64,000 nucleotides of DNA from positions 1,364,001-1,428,000 of the forward strand of contig NZ_CP131599.1 of assembly GCF_030685535.1 (NCBI RefSeq), written 5' to 3'. The translations under genes were made by a program, and so were the position numbers. The DNA comes from Photobacterium leiognathi (lineage in GTDB: Bacteria > Pseudomonadota > Gammaproteobacteria > Enterobacterales > Vibrionaceae). Below are positions 1 through 10,148 of this stretch, piece after piece. Below the pieces are notes generated by a model. The model saw nothing but the letters and a program-made list of their open reading frames with translations, had not been told where the DNA came from and did not search any database. Position 1 is the stretch's first letter, and the number at the start of each line of letters is the position of its first letter.

Positions 1-609
1 TTGTGCTGTGCCTGCTTTCATGCGCGAAGAACCCGTTACGACTTCAGCGCCCACCACAGGGGTGATCGCCACATCAGCCAGTGCTGCCATTGGGCTTTGT
101 GGATTACAGCTAATGCAAGCGACCATCGCGTTTTGTGATTTTGCATATTCCATTGCCCCCATGACATAAGGTGTACGACCACTGGCAACAATACCAACTA
201 ACACATCTTTTTCAGTAAAATTAAGATCAATCAGATCTTGCGCACCCATTTCACGATTATCTTCTGCGTTTTCAACCGCTTTTAAAATTGCTTGATGACC
301 ACCAGCAATTAAGCCGACCACTTGCTCTGGCTTGCTACCGTAAGTAGGTGGACACTCACTTGCATCTAAAATACCTAAACGGCCAGATGTGCCAGCGCCT
401 GCATAAATTAAACGCCCACCTTGCTGAAATGCTATCGCAATCGCATCAACTACTTGAGCAATTTCAGGTAACACCTGCTCTACCGCGAGTGCGACTTTTT
501 TATCTTCATTATTGATCACCTGTAACATATCTACTGTCGATAACATATCGATATTTTGGCTAGCAGTATTGCGGCTTTCAGTGACTAATTGGGTAAGATC
601 AATCTTCAA
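1..609 (-). CDS. murQ: N-acetylmuramic acid 6-phosphate etherase MurQ (5' part only)
   Basis: The first 203 codons of MurQ are present; the 3' part lies beyond the window. MurQ is a cytoplasmic SIS-domain enzyme that cleaves the lactyl ether of MurNAc-6-P to GlcNAc-6-P during cell-wall recycling. The conserved family stretches [23 protein letters not shown] and [12 protein letters not shown] are all visible. No ATG fits: the reading frame starts at a TTG (609-607) preceded by AGGAC at good spacing, and alignment from memory with E. coli MurQ supports this. It is divergent from a MurR/RpiR-type regulator, as expected for a MurNAc catabolic locus. Confidence 0.93.
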   Translation of the reverse strand, partial: MKIDLTQLVTESRNTASQNIDMLSTVDMLQVINNEDKKVALAVEQVLPEIAQVVDAIAIAFQQGGRLIYAGAGTSGRLGILDASECPPTYGSKPEQVVGLIAGGHQAILKAVENAEDNREMGAQDLIDLNFTEKDVLVGIVASGRTPYVMGAMEYAKSQNAMVACISCNPQSPMAALADVAITPVVGAEVVTGSSRMKAGTAQ

Positions 610-766
610 GGTTTCGTCCTAGTTTTTATTCATTCTTTATCAATCATAATCAACAAGCATATCAGGCTCTAGCTTCTTGCATACAATTAACATAACACAA
701 TAAATATCACGGTAATTAAGCGTGGATCAGGCTATTATCAAAGCAAATGTTTGAACTGTTATTACC
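610..766. promoter_or_regulatory. Divergent murQ / MurR-like promoter region
   Basis: This 157-bp AT-rich gap separates two divergent starts and must hold both promoters. MurR/RpiR regulators usually bind such intergenic regions, so an operator is expected here. I could not pick out a convincing palindrome. Confidence 0.4.
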
Positions 767-1570
767 ATGACTGCACTTGATAAAATCGCCAGCCTACAAT
801 CACAATTCTCCCCTAACGGTCAAAAGATTGCGATCTTTGTATTAGCGCAGCCTGAATTGGTGGTGTCGCTTTCTTCTCAAGAATTGGCAACTGCGGCGAA
901 TGTCAGCCAATCAAGTATTGTGAAGTTTACCCAGCGAGTTGGGTTTAAAGGCTTTCCCGCTTTCAAAATGGCAATCAGTGAGGAGTTAGCTCGCCATAAT
1001 ACCATTGGTGGCAACGTGCTTAACCAATTGCCTACTCAACCAGAGACTAATAATACGCTTGCTAGTAGTTTAAGCAAAATGGCACAGCAAAAAGCCAATG
1101 CGATCATCGATACCACTAAGGCGATAGATGTTGATTTACTTGAGAAAATCGCATCAAGATTAAAATCAGCCACCCGCATTCAGTTAATTGGACTTGGCTC
1201 AAATGCATTAGTAGCTCATGATTTTAATGACAAATTACTTTCGTTAGGGCTACCTGTGATCCACAGTGCAGATCCATCACTACAAAGCACTATCGCTCAT
1301 ACGCTAACAGAGCAAGATGTGCTTTTTATCCTTAGCAATAATAGTGAACATCAAACATTACAGTTGGCGTCCCATGCAGCTAAACTTCACGGTGCTACTA
1401 TCGTTGTGATCACCACGCCTGATGATTTGCCATTAACCAGCCTTGCTGATTTAACCTTGCTGATGCACTGCGAGCCATCGCTACATAGAATCGTCAATCA
1501 GCCTTTTACCCTCCACCTTGCAGCACAGCAAACCTTAACCGATATTCTTTGCCTCGCAATACAAGAGTAG
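767..1570 (+). CDS. MurR/RpiR family transcriptional regulator
   Basis: This 267-residue protein has the RpiR-family layout: an N-terminal helix-turn-helix of about 75 residues (VSQSSIVKFTQRVGFKGFPAFK is the recognition region) and a C-terminal SIS sugar-phosphate-binding domain of roughly residues 120-250 (IQLIGLGSNALVAHDF, then VLFILSNNSEH). Its divergent position next to murQ suggests that it controls MurNAc-6-P catabolism and senses a recycling sugar phosphate. That role is inferred from context; the family assignment comes from sequence. The ATG has only a weak ribosome-binding site. Confidence 0.85.
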   Translation: MTALDKIASLQSQFSPNGQKIAIFVLAQPELVVSLSSQELATAANVSQSSIVKFTQRVGFKGFPAFKMAISEELARHNTIGGNVLNQLPTQPETNNTLASSLSKMAQQKANAIIDTTKAIDVDLLEKIASRLKSATRIQLIGLGSNALVAHDFNDKLLSLGLPVIHSADPSLQSTIAHTLTEQDVLFILSNNSEHQTLQLASHAAKLHGATIVVITTPDDLPLTSLADLTLLMHCEPSLHRIVNQPFTLHLAAQQTLTDILCLAIQE

Positions 1571-1600
1571 CGCCTGTCGATAATTTACTTTTTGTTACCA

Positions 1601-1609
1601 TTATCCACA
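1601..1609. promoter_or_regulatory. Single perfect DnaA-box-like 9-mer
   Basis: TTATCCACA matches the strict DnaA-box consensus exactly. It lies in the 157-bp gap between the MurR-like regulator and the AsmA-family gene. A lone 9-mer can arise by chance, and no companion boxes were noticed, so this is not an origin. Promoter control by DnaA is possible but unproven. Confidence 0.25.
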
Positions 1610-1727
1610 GCGTTCATGGAACCCTGTTTTTGATATACTGTCAGACTATAAAAATTTGGCATAAAACATTATTTTGCTAGTTATTTGCAGCACCGACTGA
1701 CACAGACGTTTCAAAAGAAGCGATCAC

Positions 1728-4700
1728 ATGCTGCTACACTCATTACCGAAAAAAGAAGTCTGGCGTATTATGAGTTCATCACGCATTCCATCTGCACCTG
1801 TTTCATCAACCGACAGTGATCACGCAGAGCAACCAACACCACAGCCGCCTAAGAAAAATAAATTAAAAAAGGTCGCTAAGTGGACATCCATCGCTTTACT
1901 CACGCCAATCATTGCAGCAACAGGTATGCTAGCTTACGGCGTTAAGATTGATTTAACCGAGCACCGACATGATATCAACCAATGGTTAAGTTCTACGTTA
2001 GATCGCGAAACAACCATTGGTGGTGACATGTCACTGACCTTATCGTTTAGCCCTGAAATTGAGCTTAGCGATGTCACCATTACGAATACCGAAGCCATGA
2101 AATGGGAACCGATGCTGAAATCGGGATATATTGGCGCGAAGATTTCGGTATTACCGCTGCTCTCTCACACACTAAAAATCGATTATCTTGATCTCAAAGA
2201 TACTTCCCTACATTTGGTCAAAGATAACCAAGGCAATCCAAACTGGATGTTTGGCAAAGATCCGCAAGCTAAGCCTAAGCAATCAACCAGCTCTACCCCA
2301 TTTAAGTTAGCGCTAAGTAACAATATTCAGGCGGATAAAGTTGCCGTTGATTACTTAGATCAACAAACAGGGCAATACACCAATGTGTACTTAGAGCAAT
2401 TAGCATTAACCAAACCAGATAAATGGCTATTACAAGCCAAAGGTAATGCAATGGGGAATGACTATGATGTCTCACTGGCTGGTGATTTAGAATCACTGAT
2501 CAATGAGCAACAAGGCAAACTCGATGCTACGGGCAGTTTTGCAGGAGCAAAGCTCAATATTGATGCCGATATTCATCCATTCCACAGTAGTACGTCGTCA
2601 AAAGCCAACGTAAAACTCGATTGGGTTGATACTGCACAACTGGAATCTCTACTTGATATTGATTTACGTCATGCGGCACCGATGTCGCTGACAACGCAGA
2701 TCACCGCATCTAGCAAAGGAATTTCACTGGCTGATATTGCGTTAACTAGCCCAATTACGTCAGCGAAAGGTTTCCTTGATATATCTCTGGCGCAAAGCGA
2801 CAAAGCGCTTAATCACATTAACGGTAAACTCAACATTCCATTGATTGATTTGCGCCCATGGCTACAGCCTCAGCCACCTGTGATGTACGGTGTTGGTTAT
2901 GCAGCCGCAGCTCCACAACAATCACCACTGCAAAAAGCACTTGATCAATGGTTAGTGAAAACCGAGACCCATCTTGATCTATCTATCGATGAGATCAAAG
3001 GCTTAGGCACGCCTGTCAATAACATCTCACTAAAAGTGGAAGGTGATAAAGGTAAACTTCATGCCCCAATGACCGCCAATATTGCCAATGTACCGTTTCG
3101 TGGTGCAGCCGATATTGATGCCACTCAATGGACATCAACCGTTGATGTTAAATTGGGGGCGAAAGATTCTCAGTTAGGTGAAATGGCAGGTTGGATTTCA
3201 GGCATTCCTCATGCAAAAGGACACCTTGAAAATGCCCAGTTACAGCTGACAACCCAAGGCACTAAACTTCAAGATTGGATTGATAACAGCCAGCTCGCGC
3301 TTAATATCGATAAAGCGCATCTTGATTGGGGAGCAAAAGCCTCGTTTGCCATCGATAAAGCAGTATTAACCTCAGGCATGGAACAACCTTTTAGCTCTGA
3401 CATTCAAGGTCAGATCATGGATATTCCCGTTAAGATCACCGCTAAAGCAGGCACATTATCCGACATTATTAATCATCGTAATTGGAGCCCATCGCTACAC
3501 TTTGCTAGCCCAGTGATCGATATTAAAGCCAACGGTGAATTCGTAAAAACTAACTGGCAAAAAGGCAGTTGGTTAGATTTAACCGTGCACAGTGATGATG
3601 CAGGTAAGCTGAGTCCGTGGCTCGGCACACGTGCATCAATGAATGGCAAAATCGATTTTAAAGGTAAGCTAACCAATACTGGTGATTGGCTGACATTAGA
3701 TATCCCGACCATGGCATTAATGCAAAGCCAAGGTAAAGTCGATTTTAAGTGGAAACAAAACACTAAAACGCCATTCTTAAAGCTCAATGCACAGTTTGAT
3801 ACTTTAAATTTCAATCAACTTGGACAATTTGTTGAACGCGAAAAAGTACCAACTGTTGAGCAAACCGTGCCAACACAAGGCGTAAACCTTGATATGCCAT
3901 TACTTAGCAACAAAGTTGTGATTGCTGATGCTGATGTAAAACTTGGCGTGAATAAGATGCTATGGGCTAATCAGCAAATTGATGATACCCAATTTAGCGG
4001 TCAGCTTCGTGGCGGTAAATTAGCACCCGCTCCATTTAGTGCACGTTACGCTGGTAGTTTATATCAAGGTGATATTTCACTGGATATCAATAATAACGCT
4101 ATCCAATCCCAGCTACATTTAGGGGTAAACAAGCCAAATATTGGTCAGATCTTAAAGCAATTCAACGTAACTAATGATCTTGGTATGACACTCGATAGCG
4201 CTAAATTATCTTTGTCATTATCTGGTCGTACTGTGCTTGAGTTGATGGAGCAAGCCAAAGTCGAAGCACAATTAAACGGTGGTAAGTTGCGTGTTGCCGA
4301 TACTTATACAGGCAAAGCATTTGATGTTGCACTTCGTCAAGGTAAGTTTATTACAGGTCCCGATACCGCCACTCACTTAACCATTTCAGGTAAAGCTGCT
4401 GATAAACCAGTTAACATCGTGATTGATTCAGTCTCACTGAAGCAAGCCAATGATGGACGCAAATCCGTGCCAGTGACATTGACAGCAAATGTGGGTGACA
4501 TTGCACTCAATGCTGAATCCGATGTATCACTTCCAATTAATCCACAAAGACTAAATTTAACTTTTAAAGCGACAACACCTAACCTAGATCGCTTCAATAC
4601 ATTTACTGGGCTAGAGCTGCCGCCTTATGGTCCTGTGACTGTTGCTGCTTCACTTTCAACCGATAAAGTCGGGTACCACTTGCGTAATATGCTGGTTCAA

Positions 4701-5744
4701 GTTGGCAGCAGTAAATTACAAGGTAAAGGTGATTTCTTACCGCCAATGAAAGGTCAAGATCGCCCAACTGTTTCGTTAGATCTTCGTGCGCCATTCATTC
4801 AAATTAACGATTTTAAAGTTAAAAATTGGCAAGCATGGTTACCTAAAGACAGCAAAGAAAATACTGAGCCAGCTAAAGCAACAACAGCAGATAAACCAGT
4901 ACCTGTGCTTAGCCCTGAAGGTCTAAATAAGCTAAATGCTAATTTCAAACTTAATGTTGGAGAAGTTCGTTCAGGGAAAGACTGGTTAGGGGCAGGAAAA
5001 TTAGACTGGACGTTACATAACGGCTTACTGAGTTTAAATCCGCTACATATCAAACTTCCGGGTGGTAATGTTGATATTAAAGGCTCAGTGAAAGCACAAA
5101 AAGAGTTGTTTGATATTCATTTAGAAGGCTTAGTGAAAAACTTCGATTACGGCATTATTGCTCGCCGTATTGATCCTAAAACAGATATGCATGGCAAAAT
5201 TAGCTTTAAGTTTGATTTAAACAGCTTGGCAAATACGCCAGATAGTTTAATGAATAACGCTAATGGCTTTATTGGTTTTGCAGCATTACCAAAAGCTTTC
5301 CAAGCGAACTTAATTGATCTTTGGGCGGTGAGCTTAGCCGATGCAGTGTTACCTAAGTTTATGAATAAAGATAACTCGGTATTAAACTGTGTTGCAGGTG
5401 GCTTTAATGTCAAAAATGGCAATATGACCCAGCGTGATCTACTGCTCGATACCTCACGAATTCAAGTTCATGGTGCATTTGATGCTAGCTATAAAAATCG
5501 TGATTTCAGCCTGTACTTATCGCCAAAATCAAAACGAGCACAAATTTTCAGCCTACAAACCCCTGTTGAGGTAAATGGTAGTTTTGAAAAATTCCATTTC
5601 GGTGTACCGCTATCAGCAATACTCGAAACCTCAGTACGCTTTACTACCAGCCCAGTAGTAGCACCACTGCAATGGTTATTTGAAAAGCCTATTGCAGCCA
5701 ATGGCTCTGCTGAATGTCAGCGTATTTGGCAAGGTAAGCCTTAA
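1728..5744 (+). CDS. Very large AsmA-family envelope protein
   Basis: This 1338-residue protein has a Pro/Lys-rich cytoplasmic N-terminus and one membrane anchor at about residues 51-73. The anchor is followed by a long periplasmic body rich in beta-type repeats. The start of the body fits AsmA (decorated with DVTITN, GYIGAKISVLPLL), and the end fits the AsmA_2 C-terminal domain (about residues 1130-1310). AsmA-like proteins (AsmA, YhjG, YdbH, TamB, YhdP) are thought to form hydrophobic grooves for lipid transfer between inner and outer membranes. At 1338 residues it is about twice AsmA and nearer TamB/YhdP in size. An alternative start at Met15 (1770) would remove only cytoplasmic residues. 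A strong terminator follows. Confidence 0.85.
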   Translation: MLLHSLPKKEVWRIMSSSRIPSAPVSSTDSDHAEQPTPQPPKKNKLKKVAKWTSIALLTPIIAATGMLAYGVKIDLTEHRHDINQWLSSTLDRETTIGGDMSLTLSFSPEIELSDVTITNTEAMKWEPMLKSGYIGAKISVLPLLSHTLKIDYLDLKDTSLHLVKDNQGNPNWMFGKDPQAKPKQSTSSTPFKLALSNNIQADKVAVDYLDQQTGQYTNVYLEQLALTKPDKWLLQAKGNAMGNDYDVSLAGDLESLINEQQGKLDATGSFAGAKLNIDADIHPFHSSTSSKANVKLDWVDTAQLESLLDIDLRHAAPMSLTTQITASSKGISLADIALTSPITSAKGFLDISLAQSDKALNHINGKLNIPLIDLRPWLQPQPPVMYGVGYAAAAPQQSPLQKALDQWLVKTETHLDLSIDEIKGLGTPVNNISLKVEGDKGKLHAPMTANIANVPFRGAADIDATQWTSTVDVKLGAKDSQLGEMAGWISGIPHAKGHLENAQLQLTTQGTKLQDWIDNSQLALNIDKAHLDWGAKASFAIDKAVLTSGMEQPFSSDIQGQIMDIPVKITAKAGTLSDIINHRNWSPSLHFASPVIDIKANGEFVKTNWQKGSWLDLTVHSDDAGKLSPWLGTRASMNGKIDFKGKLTNTGDWLTLDIPTMALMQSQGKVDFKWKQNTKTPFLKLNAQFDTLNFNQLGQFVEREKVPTVEQTVPTQGVNLDMPLLSNKVVIADADVKLGVNKMLWANQQIDDTQFSGQLRGGKLAPAPFSARYAGSLYQGDISLDINNNAIQSQLHLGVNKPNIGQILKQFNVTNDLGMTLDSAKLSLSLSGRTVLELMEQAKVEAQLNGGKLRVADTYTGKAFDVALRQGKFITGPDTATHLTISGKAADKPVNIVIDSVSLKQANDGRKSVPVTLTANVGDIALNAESDVSLPINPQRLNLTFKATTPNLDRFNTFTGLELPPYGPVTVAASLSTDKVGYHLRNMLVQVGSSKLQGKGDFLPPMKGQDRPTVSLDLRAPFIQINDFKVKNWQAWLPKDSKENTEPAKATTADKPVPVLSPEGLNKLNANFKLNVGEVRSGKDWLGAGKLDWTLHNGLLSLNPLHIKLPGGNVDIKGSVKAQKELFDIHLEGLVKNFDYGIIARRIDPKTDMHGKISFKFDLNSLANTPDSLMNNANGFIGFAALPKAFQANLIDLWAVSLADAVLPKFMNKDNSVLNCVAGGFNVKNGNMTQRDLLLDTSRIQVHGAFDASYKNRDFSLYLSPKSKRAQIFSLQTPVEVNGSFEKFHFGVPLSAILETSVRFTTSPVVAPLQWLFEKPIAANGSAECQRIWQGKP

Positions 5745-5780
5745 CCTTATATCTAATAAGTTAGATATTTAAAAAATAAA

Positions 5781-5813
5781 AGCCCCGATGAAATCATTCA
5801 TCGGGGCTTTTTT
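5781..5813. terminator. Rho-independent terminator after the AsmA-family gene
   Basis: An 11-bp perfect stem (5781-5791 with 5798-5808, AGCCCCGATGA) is flanked by an A-run upstream and a T-run downstream. It can serve the AsmA-family gene on plus and the small membrane gene on minus. Confidence 0.9.
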
Positions 5814-5831
5814 AAAAAATCGCTAATAAGG

Positions 5832-6044
5832 TTATCTATCACCAAGGTATTTACTTTTATACGTCGATGCTTTTGCAAATATAAAGATAGGGAAAAGAGC
5901 GACAATATAACCAAATGCGTATTCAATCTTGTTGTTTTGCAATAATTGATACGTGCATAAAATAAGAATAGAAAAAACCAATAAAATGTTAAACATATGC
6001 ACTAACGGATAATTTTTAGACAAACGAGCATACGCACGGATCAT
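5832..6044 (-). CDS. Small two-TM membrane protein of unknown function
   Basis: A 70-residue protein starting MIRAYARLSKNYPLVHMF carries two hydrophobic segments (about residues 17-35 and 43-60) and a basic C-terminus. I chose the ATG at 6044 because GAG precedes it at usable spacing. The frame stays open to 6161, but that upstream ATG has no ribosome-binding site. I do not recognise the family. The terminator at 5781-5813 closes the gene. Confidence 0.5.
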   Translation of the reverse strand: MIRAYARLSKNYPLVHMFNILLVFSILILCTYQLLQNNKIEYAFGYIVALFPIFIFAKASTYKSKYLGDR

Positions 6045-6323
6045 AGTTACTCTACTAACATTAATAGCCAAAAAGATTGGCAGATTATAAGTAAGTTCAG
6101 GGTTAAAAATAAGCAGATTTATACGCGTAAGATCACCAAACATTAAAACTATGAGATGCATTCAAACTTGGCGTCATTTTTAAATCATCATCAGCCTAAT
6201 AACGTTGTTTTTTTGACACTTTATGCATTGATATAACCTGATTTTAAAATAACAATGCACTGACAATAAATAACCCTGCTCTTTTTAAGCTATTTACCCA
6301 AACTCCCCTTATTGGAATATAGC

Positions 6324-6641
6324 GTGTTTAAATATAGTTTTCTGATCATTGCTTTGTTAGCACCTTCACTTTCATGGGCACATGGCCCGAAACATCATGG
6401 TCCACCACCTAGGGCACACTGTAAAAAAGGTCATCACCACAAACATGACTGTGATAAATATTATAGAAAGCATGAAAATAAACATGATGATCATCATGAA
6501 CCTTGGTATGAAAAACACCATTTGCCTGAAATTGCTACTTTTGCAGTGATCGCAGGAGCGACTTACGCCATTATCAATAATACCTACTACAAAAAAGACG
6601 GCGAACGCTACGTTTACAGCGAAAAACAGAACGCAAAATAA
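6324..6641 (+). CDS. Secreted histidine-rich small protein
   Basis: The protein has about 105 residues with a clear signal peptide ending near SLSWA-HG. A His/Lys/Asp-rich middle follows, with many HH pairs and two Cys, then a hydrophobic patch (IATFAVIAGATYAII) and a polar tail. The GTG at 6324 is preferred because GGA sits about 7 bases upstream; a TTG at 6312 is in frame but lacks a good site. The composition suggests periplasmic binding of Ni, Zn or Cu, which is inference. No recognised family. Confidence 0.65.
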   Translation: MFKYSFLIIALLAPSLSWAHGPKHHGPPPRAHCKKGHHHKHDCDKYYRKHENKHDDHHEPWYEKHHLPEIATFAVIAGATYAIINNTYYKKDGERYVYSEKQNAK

Positions 6642-6649
6642 GAAATAAA

Positions 6650-6700
6650 TTTAACGAACATAAAAGATGCATTTTAAATGCATCAAATTTATTTTCTTTG
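6650..6700. terminator. Palindromic hairpin after the His-rich gene
   Basis: A 9-bp perfect stem (6666-6674 with 6676-6684, GATGCATTT) is nested inside a longer imperfect AT pairing (AATAAATTT with AAATTTATT). A T-rich tract follows. It is probably a weak terminator ahead of norR. Confidence 0.45.
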
Positions 6701-6734
6701 TTCTAGATTAACTCTCATAGCCCACATCTGTGTT

Positions 6735-6745
6735 GTTATTAATAC
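6735..6745. promoter_or_regulatory. Possible NorR half-site pair upstream of norR
   Basis: GTTATTAATAC fits the GT-N7-AC core reported for NorR operators and lies about 30 bp before norR. The two sites upstream of hcp share the same core. Autoregulation is inferred; the motif is short. Confidence 0.35.
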
Positions 6746-6773
6746 ATCAAACACGACAACATAAGTGACAGCA

Positions 6774-8300
6774 ATGCGAGTAAATGTCGATAAGGTTCTT
6801 CTCAATATTGCCTTAAACCTGAGTGCTCATCTAGCAACTGATGAGCATTATCAAACCCTCATCGATGGCGTAGAAGCCGTCTTTCCCTGTGATGCCAGCG
6901 CACTGTTTGTACTCGATCACCACGGCTTTTTGACGCCTGTTGCAGTGAAAGGTTTATCTGCCGCAGTTTTAGGCCGTCGCTTCTTTCCTAAAGCGCATCC
7001 CCGCTTAGCAACCATCATGGCAAGCAAGCAACCTGTTCGCTTTGATGCCCATTCAGAACTTCCCAATCCTTTTGACGGTTTGTTATTAAATGAAGAAGTC
7101 AGTATTGATGTTCATGACTGCTTAGGCTGTAGCTTATATGTTGATGAACAGTTAGTTGGCGTGCTGACCTTAGACTCATTAACGGTTGGTGCTTTTGATG
7201 ATATTGATAGCGTCGCCATTGAGACATTTGCCGCTCTTGCTGCTGCGACCGTTCGTAATATCGCGCAATTTAATGCATTAAAGTTACAAAACAAAAAACA
7301 GCAATCACTCAATAAAACCTTGATCCAACAAGCACGTTCCCAACAAAACGAAATGATTGGTTTTAGCCCTGAAATGGCACAGCTTAAAACCAATATATCA
7401 ACTGTTGCTCAATCTGATTATGCCGTACTAATAAGCGGTGAAACCGGTACAGGTAAAGAGTTAGTTGCCCATGCTATTCACGCGCAATCCCATCGTGCTG
7501 ATAAAGCCATGATTTATGTAAATTGTGCAGCTCTACCTGAAAACTTGGCAGAAAGTGAATTATTTGCTCATGTCAAAGGGGCATTTACTGGTGCTAATAG
7601 TCATCGAGCAAGCAAGTTTGAGTTAGCCGATGGTGGCACACTGTTTTTAGATGAAATCGGTGAGCTTCCTCTACTACTACAAGCAAAACTATTACGTGTT
7701 CTTCAACAAGGTTATGTTCAACGGGTCGGTAGTGATAAACATCATCATGTTGATGTACGGATCATCGCAGCCACTAACCGCAATCTAGCGCAAGAAATCA
7801 CACTCGGTAGCTTTCGAGCCGATCTTTATCATCGTCTCAATGTTTTTCCGATAGCTGTTCCACCGCTTCGCCAACGACTCAGTGATATTCCGGTACTGGC
7901 TGGCTATTTATTGGAAAAAGTCCGACTACAATTTAATGTGCCTAACCTTCACATCAACCCTAAGGCATTGCGTTCTCTAGAAAACCAGCCATGGCTCGGT
8001 AATATTCGAGAGTTAGAGCACAGCCTTACGCGTGCGGCACTTAGAGCCATTCAAGAAGGGCAACAGACCATTACTTTAGTGCACTTTGACAATGAATTTA
8101 GCTCTATTGATGTAAAAAACACATCAAACCTATTTCCTGAACATTCTCAATCAATGCGTGAACTTGTAGAGAGCTATCAAAAACAGTTAATTCACCATAG
8201 CTATGAAAAAATGGATAAAAACTGGTCAAAGGCAGCACAATTTTTACAAATGGATCGTGGTAATTTGTACCGTATGGGGAAAAAATTTCAGATCCATTAA
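6774..8300 (+). CDS. norR: NO-responsive sigma-54 activator NorR
   Basis: The protein has about 508 residues. An N-terminal GAF domain (about 1-165) should sense NO through non-haem iron. A central AAA+ domain follows, with Walker A GETGTGKE (near residue 221) and the sigma-54-contacting loop GAFTGA (near residue 269). The C-terminus has a Fis-type HTH ending in GNLYRMGKK. The whole length matches E. coli NorR as recalled. A GTG at 6765 is in frame, but the ATG at 6774 fits the family N-terminus. It lies directly upstream of hcp-hcr, which has a sigma-54 promoter, so hcp is a likely target. Confidence 0.93.
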   Translation: MRVNVDKVLLNIALNLSAHLATDEHYQTLIDGVEAVFPCDASALFVLDHHGFLTPVAVKGLSAAVLGRRFFPKAHPRLATIMASKQPVRFDAHSELPNPFDGLLLNEEVSIDVHDCLGCSLYVDEQLVGVLTLDSLTVGAFDDIDSVAIETFAALAAATVRNIAQFNALKLQNKKQQSLNKTLIQQARSQQNEMIGFSPEMAQLKTNISTVAQSDYAVLISGETGTGKELVAHAIHAQSHRADKAMIYVNCAALPENLAESELFAHVKGAFTGANSHRASKFELADGGTLFLDEIGELPLLLQAKLLRVLQQGYVQRVGSDKHHHVDVRIIAATNRNLAQEITLGSFRADLYHRLNVFPIAVPPLRQRLSDIPVLAGYLLEKVRLQFNVPNLHINPKALRSLENQPWLGNIRELEHSLTRAALRAIQEGQQTITLVHFDNEFSSIDVKNTSNLFPEHSQSMRELVESYQKQLIHHSYEKMDKNWSKAAQFLQMDRGNLYRMGKKFQIH

Positions 8301-8317
8301 TCTCTTAAAATTGAACC

Positions 8318-8360
8318 TGATGTCATTAACACAACATAGCCTGTTGTGTTAATGACATCA
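8318..8360. promoter_or_regulatory. Inverted NorR-type operator pair upstream of hcp
   Basis: A perfect 19-bp inverted repeat (8318-8336 and 8342-8360) has a 5-base centre. Each arm contains a GT-N7-AC core (GTCATTAACAC, and its complement GTGTTAATGAC), the published NorR operator core. It lies 32-75 bp upstream of the -24 element, the usual place for an enhancer-binding protein. It could also fold as a terminator for norR, but it has no T-run. Confidence 0.6.
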
Positions 8361-8391
8361 AACAAAACCCTTAAATATCAACATATTAAAT

Positions 8392-8409
8392 TTGGCACAC
8401 TTAGTGCTA
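8392..8409 (+). promoter_or_regulatory. Sigma-54 promoter of hcp-hcr
   Basis: TTGGCACACTTAGTGCTA has GG (8394-8395) and GC (8406-8407) separated by exactly 10 bases, as in the -24/-12 consensus. It lies about 65 bp before the hcp ATG and downstream of the paired NorR-like sites. Confidence 0.8.
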
Positions 8410-8474
8410 TCTAGTATCAAAAAACGAAAGCTATTCGTTACAAACAACAGAATAAATTGATACTGGAGATTTTC

Positions 8475-10136
8475 ATGTTTTGTATTCAATGTGAGCAAAC
8501 AATTCAAACCCCACAAGTAAAAGGCTGTGCATTTGCCGCAGGTATGTGTGGAAAAACCGCTGAAGTCTCAGATCTTCAAGACGTACTTGTCTATGCCCTA
8601 CAAGGGGTTTCTTACTGGGCAGAGCTAGCAGCCAATGTCGATATCATCGATAATGAAATCAACCAATGGGCACCACGTGCATTCTTCTCGACATTAACCA
8701 ATGTTAACTTCGATCCTGCTCGTATCATTGAATTAGCCGAGCAAGCACAACACTATAAATCACGTTTACAAGAACAAGTTGTTAGCGCATATACCCTATC
8801 TGATAAAACATTGCCCGATTTACCTGCTGTCGCACTGTTTGAATTACCGCAATCTGCCGAAGCCATTTTAGCTTTCGCACCACAGGTCGCTGTAAATCGT
8901 GGCTATGACATATTAGATGAAGACGTTATCGGCTTACCTTTATTATGTTTATATGGTTTGAAAGGCGCGGCTGCTTATCTGGAGCATGCGCGAGTCCTTG
9001 AGCAAACGAATAATGATGTGTACGCCCAATATCACCAAATCATGGCTTGGCTGGGTACCGATCCAACTGCACTCAATGAGCTTCTCGACTGTTCAATGCG
9101 CATTGGGTTAATGAATTACACCATTATGGAAATGCTAGATACGGGCGAGACAACGACTTTTGGTCACCCTGAGCCACCCCAAGTTAATGTAAAGCCAGTA
9201 AAAGGAAAATGTATTCTTGTGTCTGGTCACGATTTACATGATCTGGAAAAAATCCTTCAGCAAACAGAAGGCACAGGTATCAACGTCTACACCAATGGTG
9301 AAATGCTACCAGCCCACAGCTACCCTGAACTGAAAAAATACCCGCATCTTGTGGGTAACTTTGGTAGTGCATGGCAAAACCAGCAAAAAGAATTTGCTAA
9401 CTTTCCTGGTGCCATTGTGATGACCTCTAACTGCTTATTGAACCCAAACGTGGGCCAATATGCTGATCGTATTTTCACGCGCAGTATCGTAGGTTGGCCT
9501 GGCGTGGCACACATTGATGGTGATGATTTTAGCCAAGCCATAGAATGTGCATTAGCGTTAGAGGGTTTTCAACATAATGAAATCGAACAAATGATCACTA
9601 TCGGTTTTGGTCGCAACGCACTCATGAGCGCAGCACCTGCTGTGATTGATGAAGTGAAGAAAGGCAATATTAGCCACTTTTTCCTTGTTGGTGGCTGTGA
9701 TGGTGATAAATCTGAGCGTAGCTACTACACCGATTTTACTGCAAAAGCACCTGAAGACTCAGTGATCTTAACCCTTGCTTGCGGTAAATATCGCTTTAAC
9801 AAAAATCAATTTGGCGACATTAACGGAATTCCTCGTCTACTCGATGTTGGTCAATGTAACGATGCATATTCTGCGATTCAACTTGCTTTGGCACTGGCAA
9901 AAGAGTTCGACTGTGACATCAATGAACTGCCGCTAACATTGGTACTGTCTTGGTTTGAACAAAAAGCCATTGTGATCTTACTGACGTTGTTCGCACTTGG
10001 TGTAAAAGGCATCTACACAGGCCCTACAGCTCCTGCATTCTTAACGGATAACTTACTCGCGATTATCCAAGAGAAGTTTGATATGCGTCCGATAACGACG
10101 GTTGAAGCTGATCTAAAAACCATCCTTGCCGCTTAA
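8475..10136 (+). CDS. hcp: Hybrid cluster protein / hydroxylamine reductase Hcp
   Basis: This 553-residue protein starts [12 protein letters not shown]. The N-terminal cysteines are C3, C6, C18 and C25 (C-x2-C-x11-C-x6-C), the spacing of the enterobacterial-type Hcp with a [2Fe-2S] cluster. Downstream signatures for the hybrid 4Fe-2S-2O cluster include [23 protein letters not shown] and LACGKYRFN. Hcp reduces NO (and hydroxylamine) during nitrosative stress and receives electrons from Hcr. The ATG has GGAG upstream; an in-frame TTG at 8457 is rejected. It is followed by hcr in the same direction. Confidence 0.97.
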   Translation: MFCIQCEQTIQTPQVKGCAFAAGMCGKTAEVSDLQDVLVYALQGVSYWAELAANVDIIDNEINQWAPRAFFSTLTNVNFDPARIIELAEQAQHYKSRLQEQVVSAYTLSDKTLPDLPAVALFELPQSAEAILAFAPQVAVNRGYDILDEDVIGLPLLCLYGLKGAAAYLEHARVLEQTNNDVYAQYHQIMAWLGTDPTALNELLDCSMRIGLMNYTIMEMLDTGETTTFGHPEPPQVNVKPVKGKCILVSGHDLHDLEKILQQTEGTGINVYTNGEMLPAHSYPELKKYPHLVGNFGSAWQNQQKEFANFPGAIVMTSNCLLNPNVGQYADRIFTRSIVGWPGVAHIDGDDFSQAIECALALEGFQHNEIEQMITIGFGRNALMSAAPAVIDEVKKGNISHFFLVGGCDGDKSERSYYTDFTAKAPEDSVILTLACGKYRFNKNQFGDINGIPRLLDVGQCNDAYSAIQLALALAKEFDCDINELPLTLVLSWFEQKAIVILLTLFALGVKGIYTGPTAPAFLTDNLLAIIQEKFDMRPITTVEADLKTILAA

Positions 10137-10148
10137 TTTCCACCTCGT

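Noticed and set aside
1601..1609. DnaA-box 9-mer as a possible replication origin
   Set aside because: Only one box, no AT-rich unwinding region with further boxes and no dnaA/gidA genes nearby.
2302..5701. Six minus-strand ORFs within the AsmA-family gene
   Set aside because: The opposite frame is a continuous 1338-codon gene; these are its shadows.
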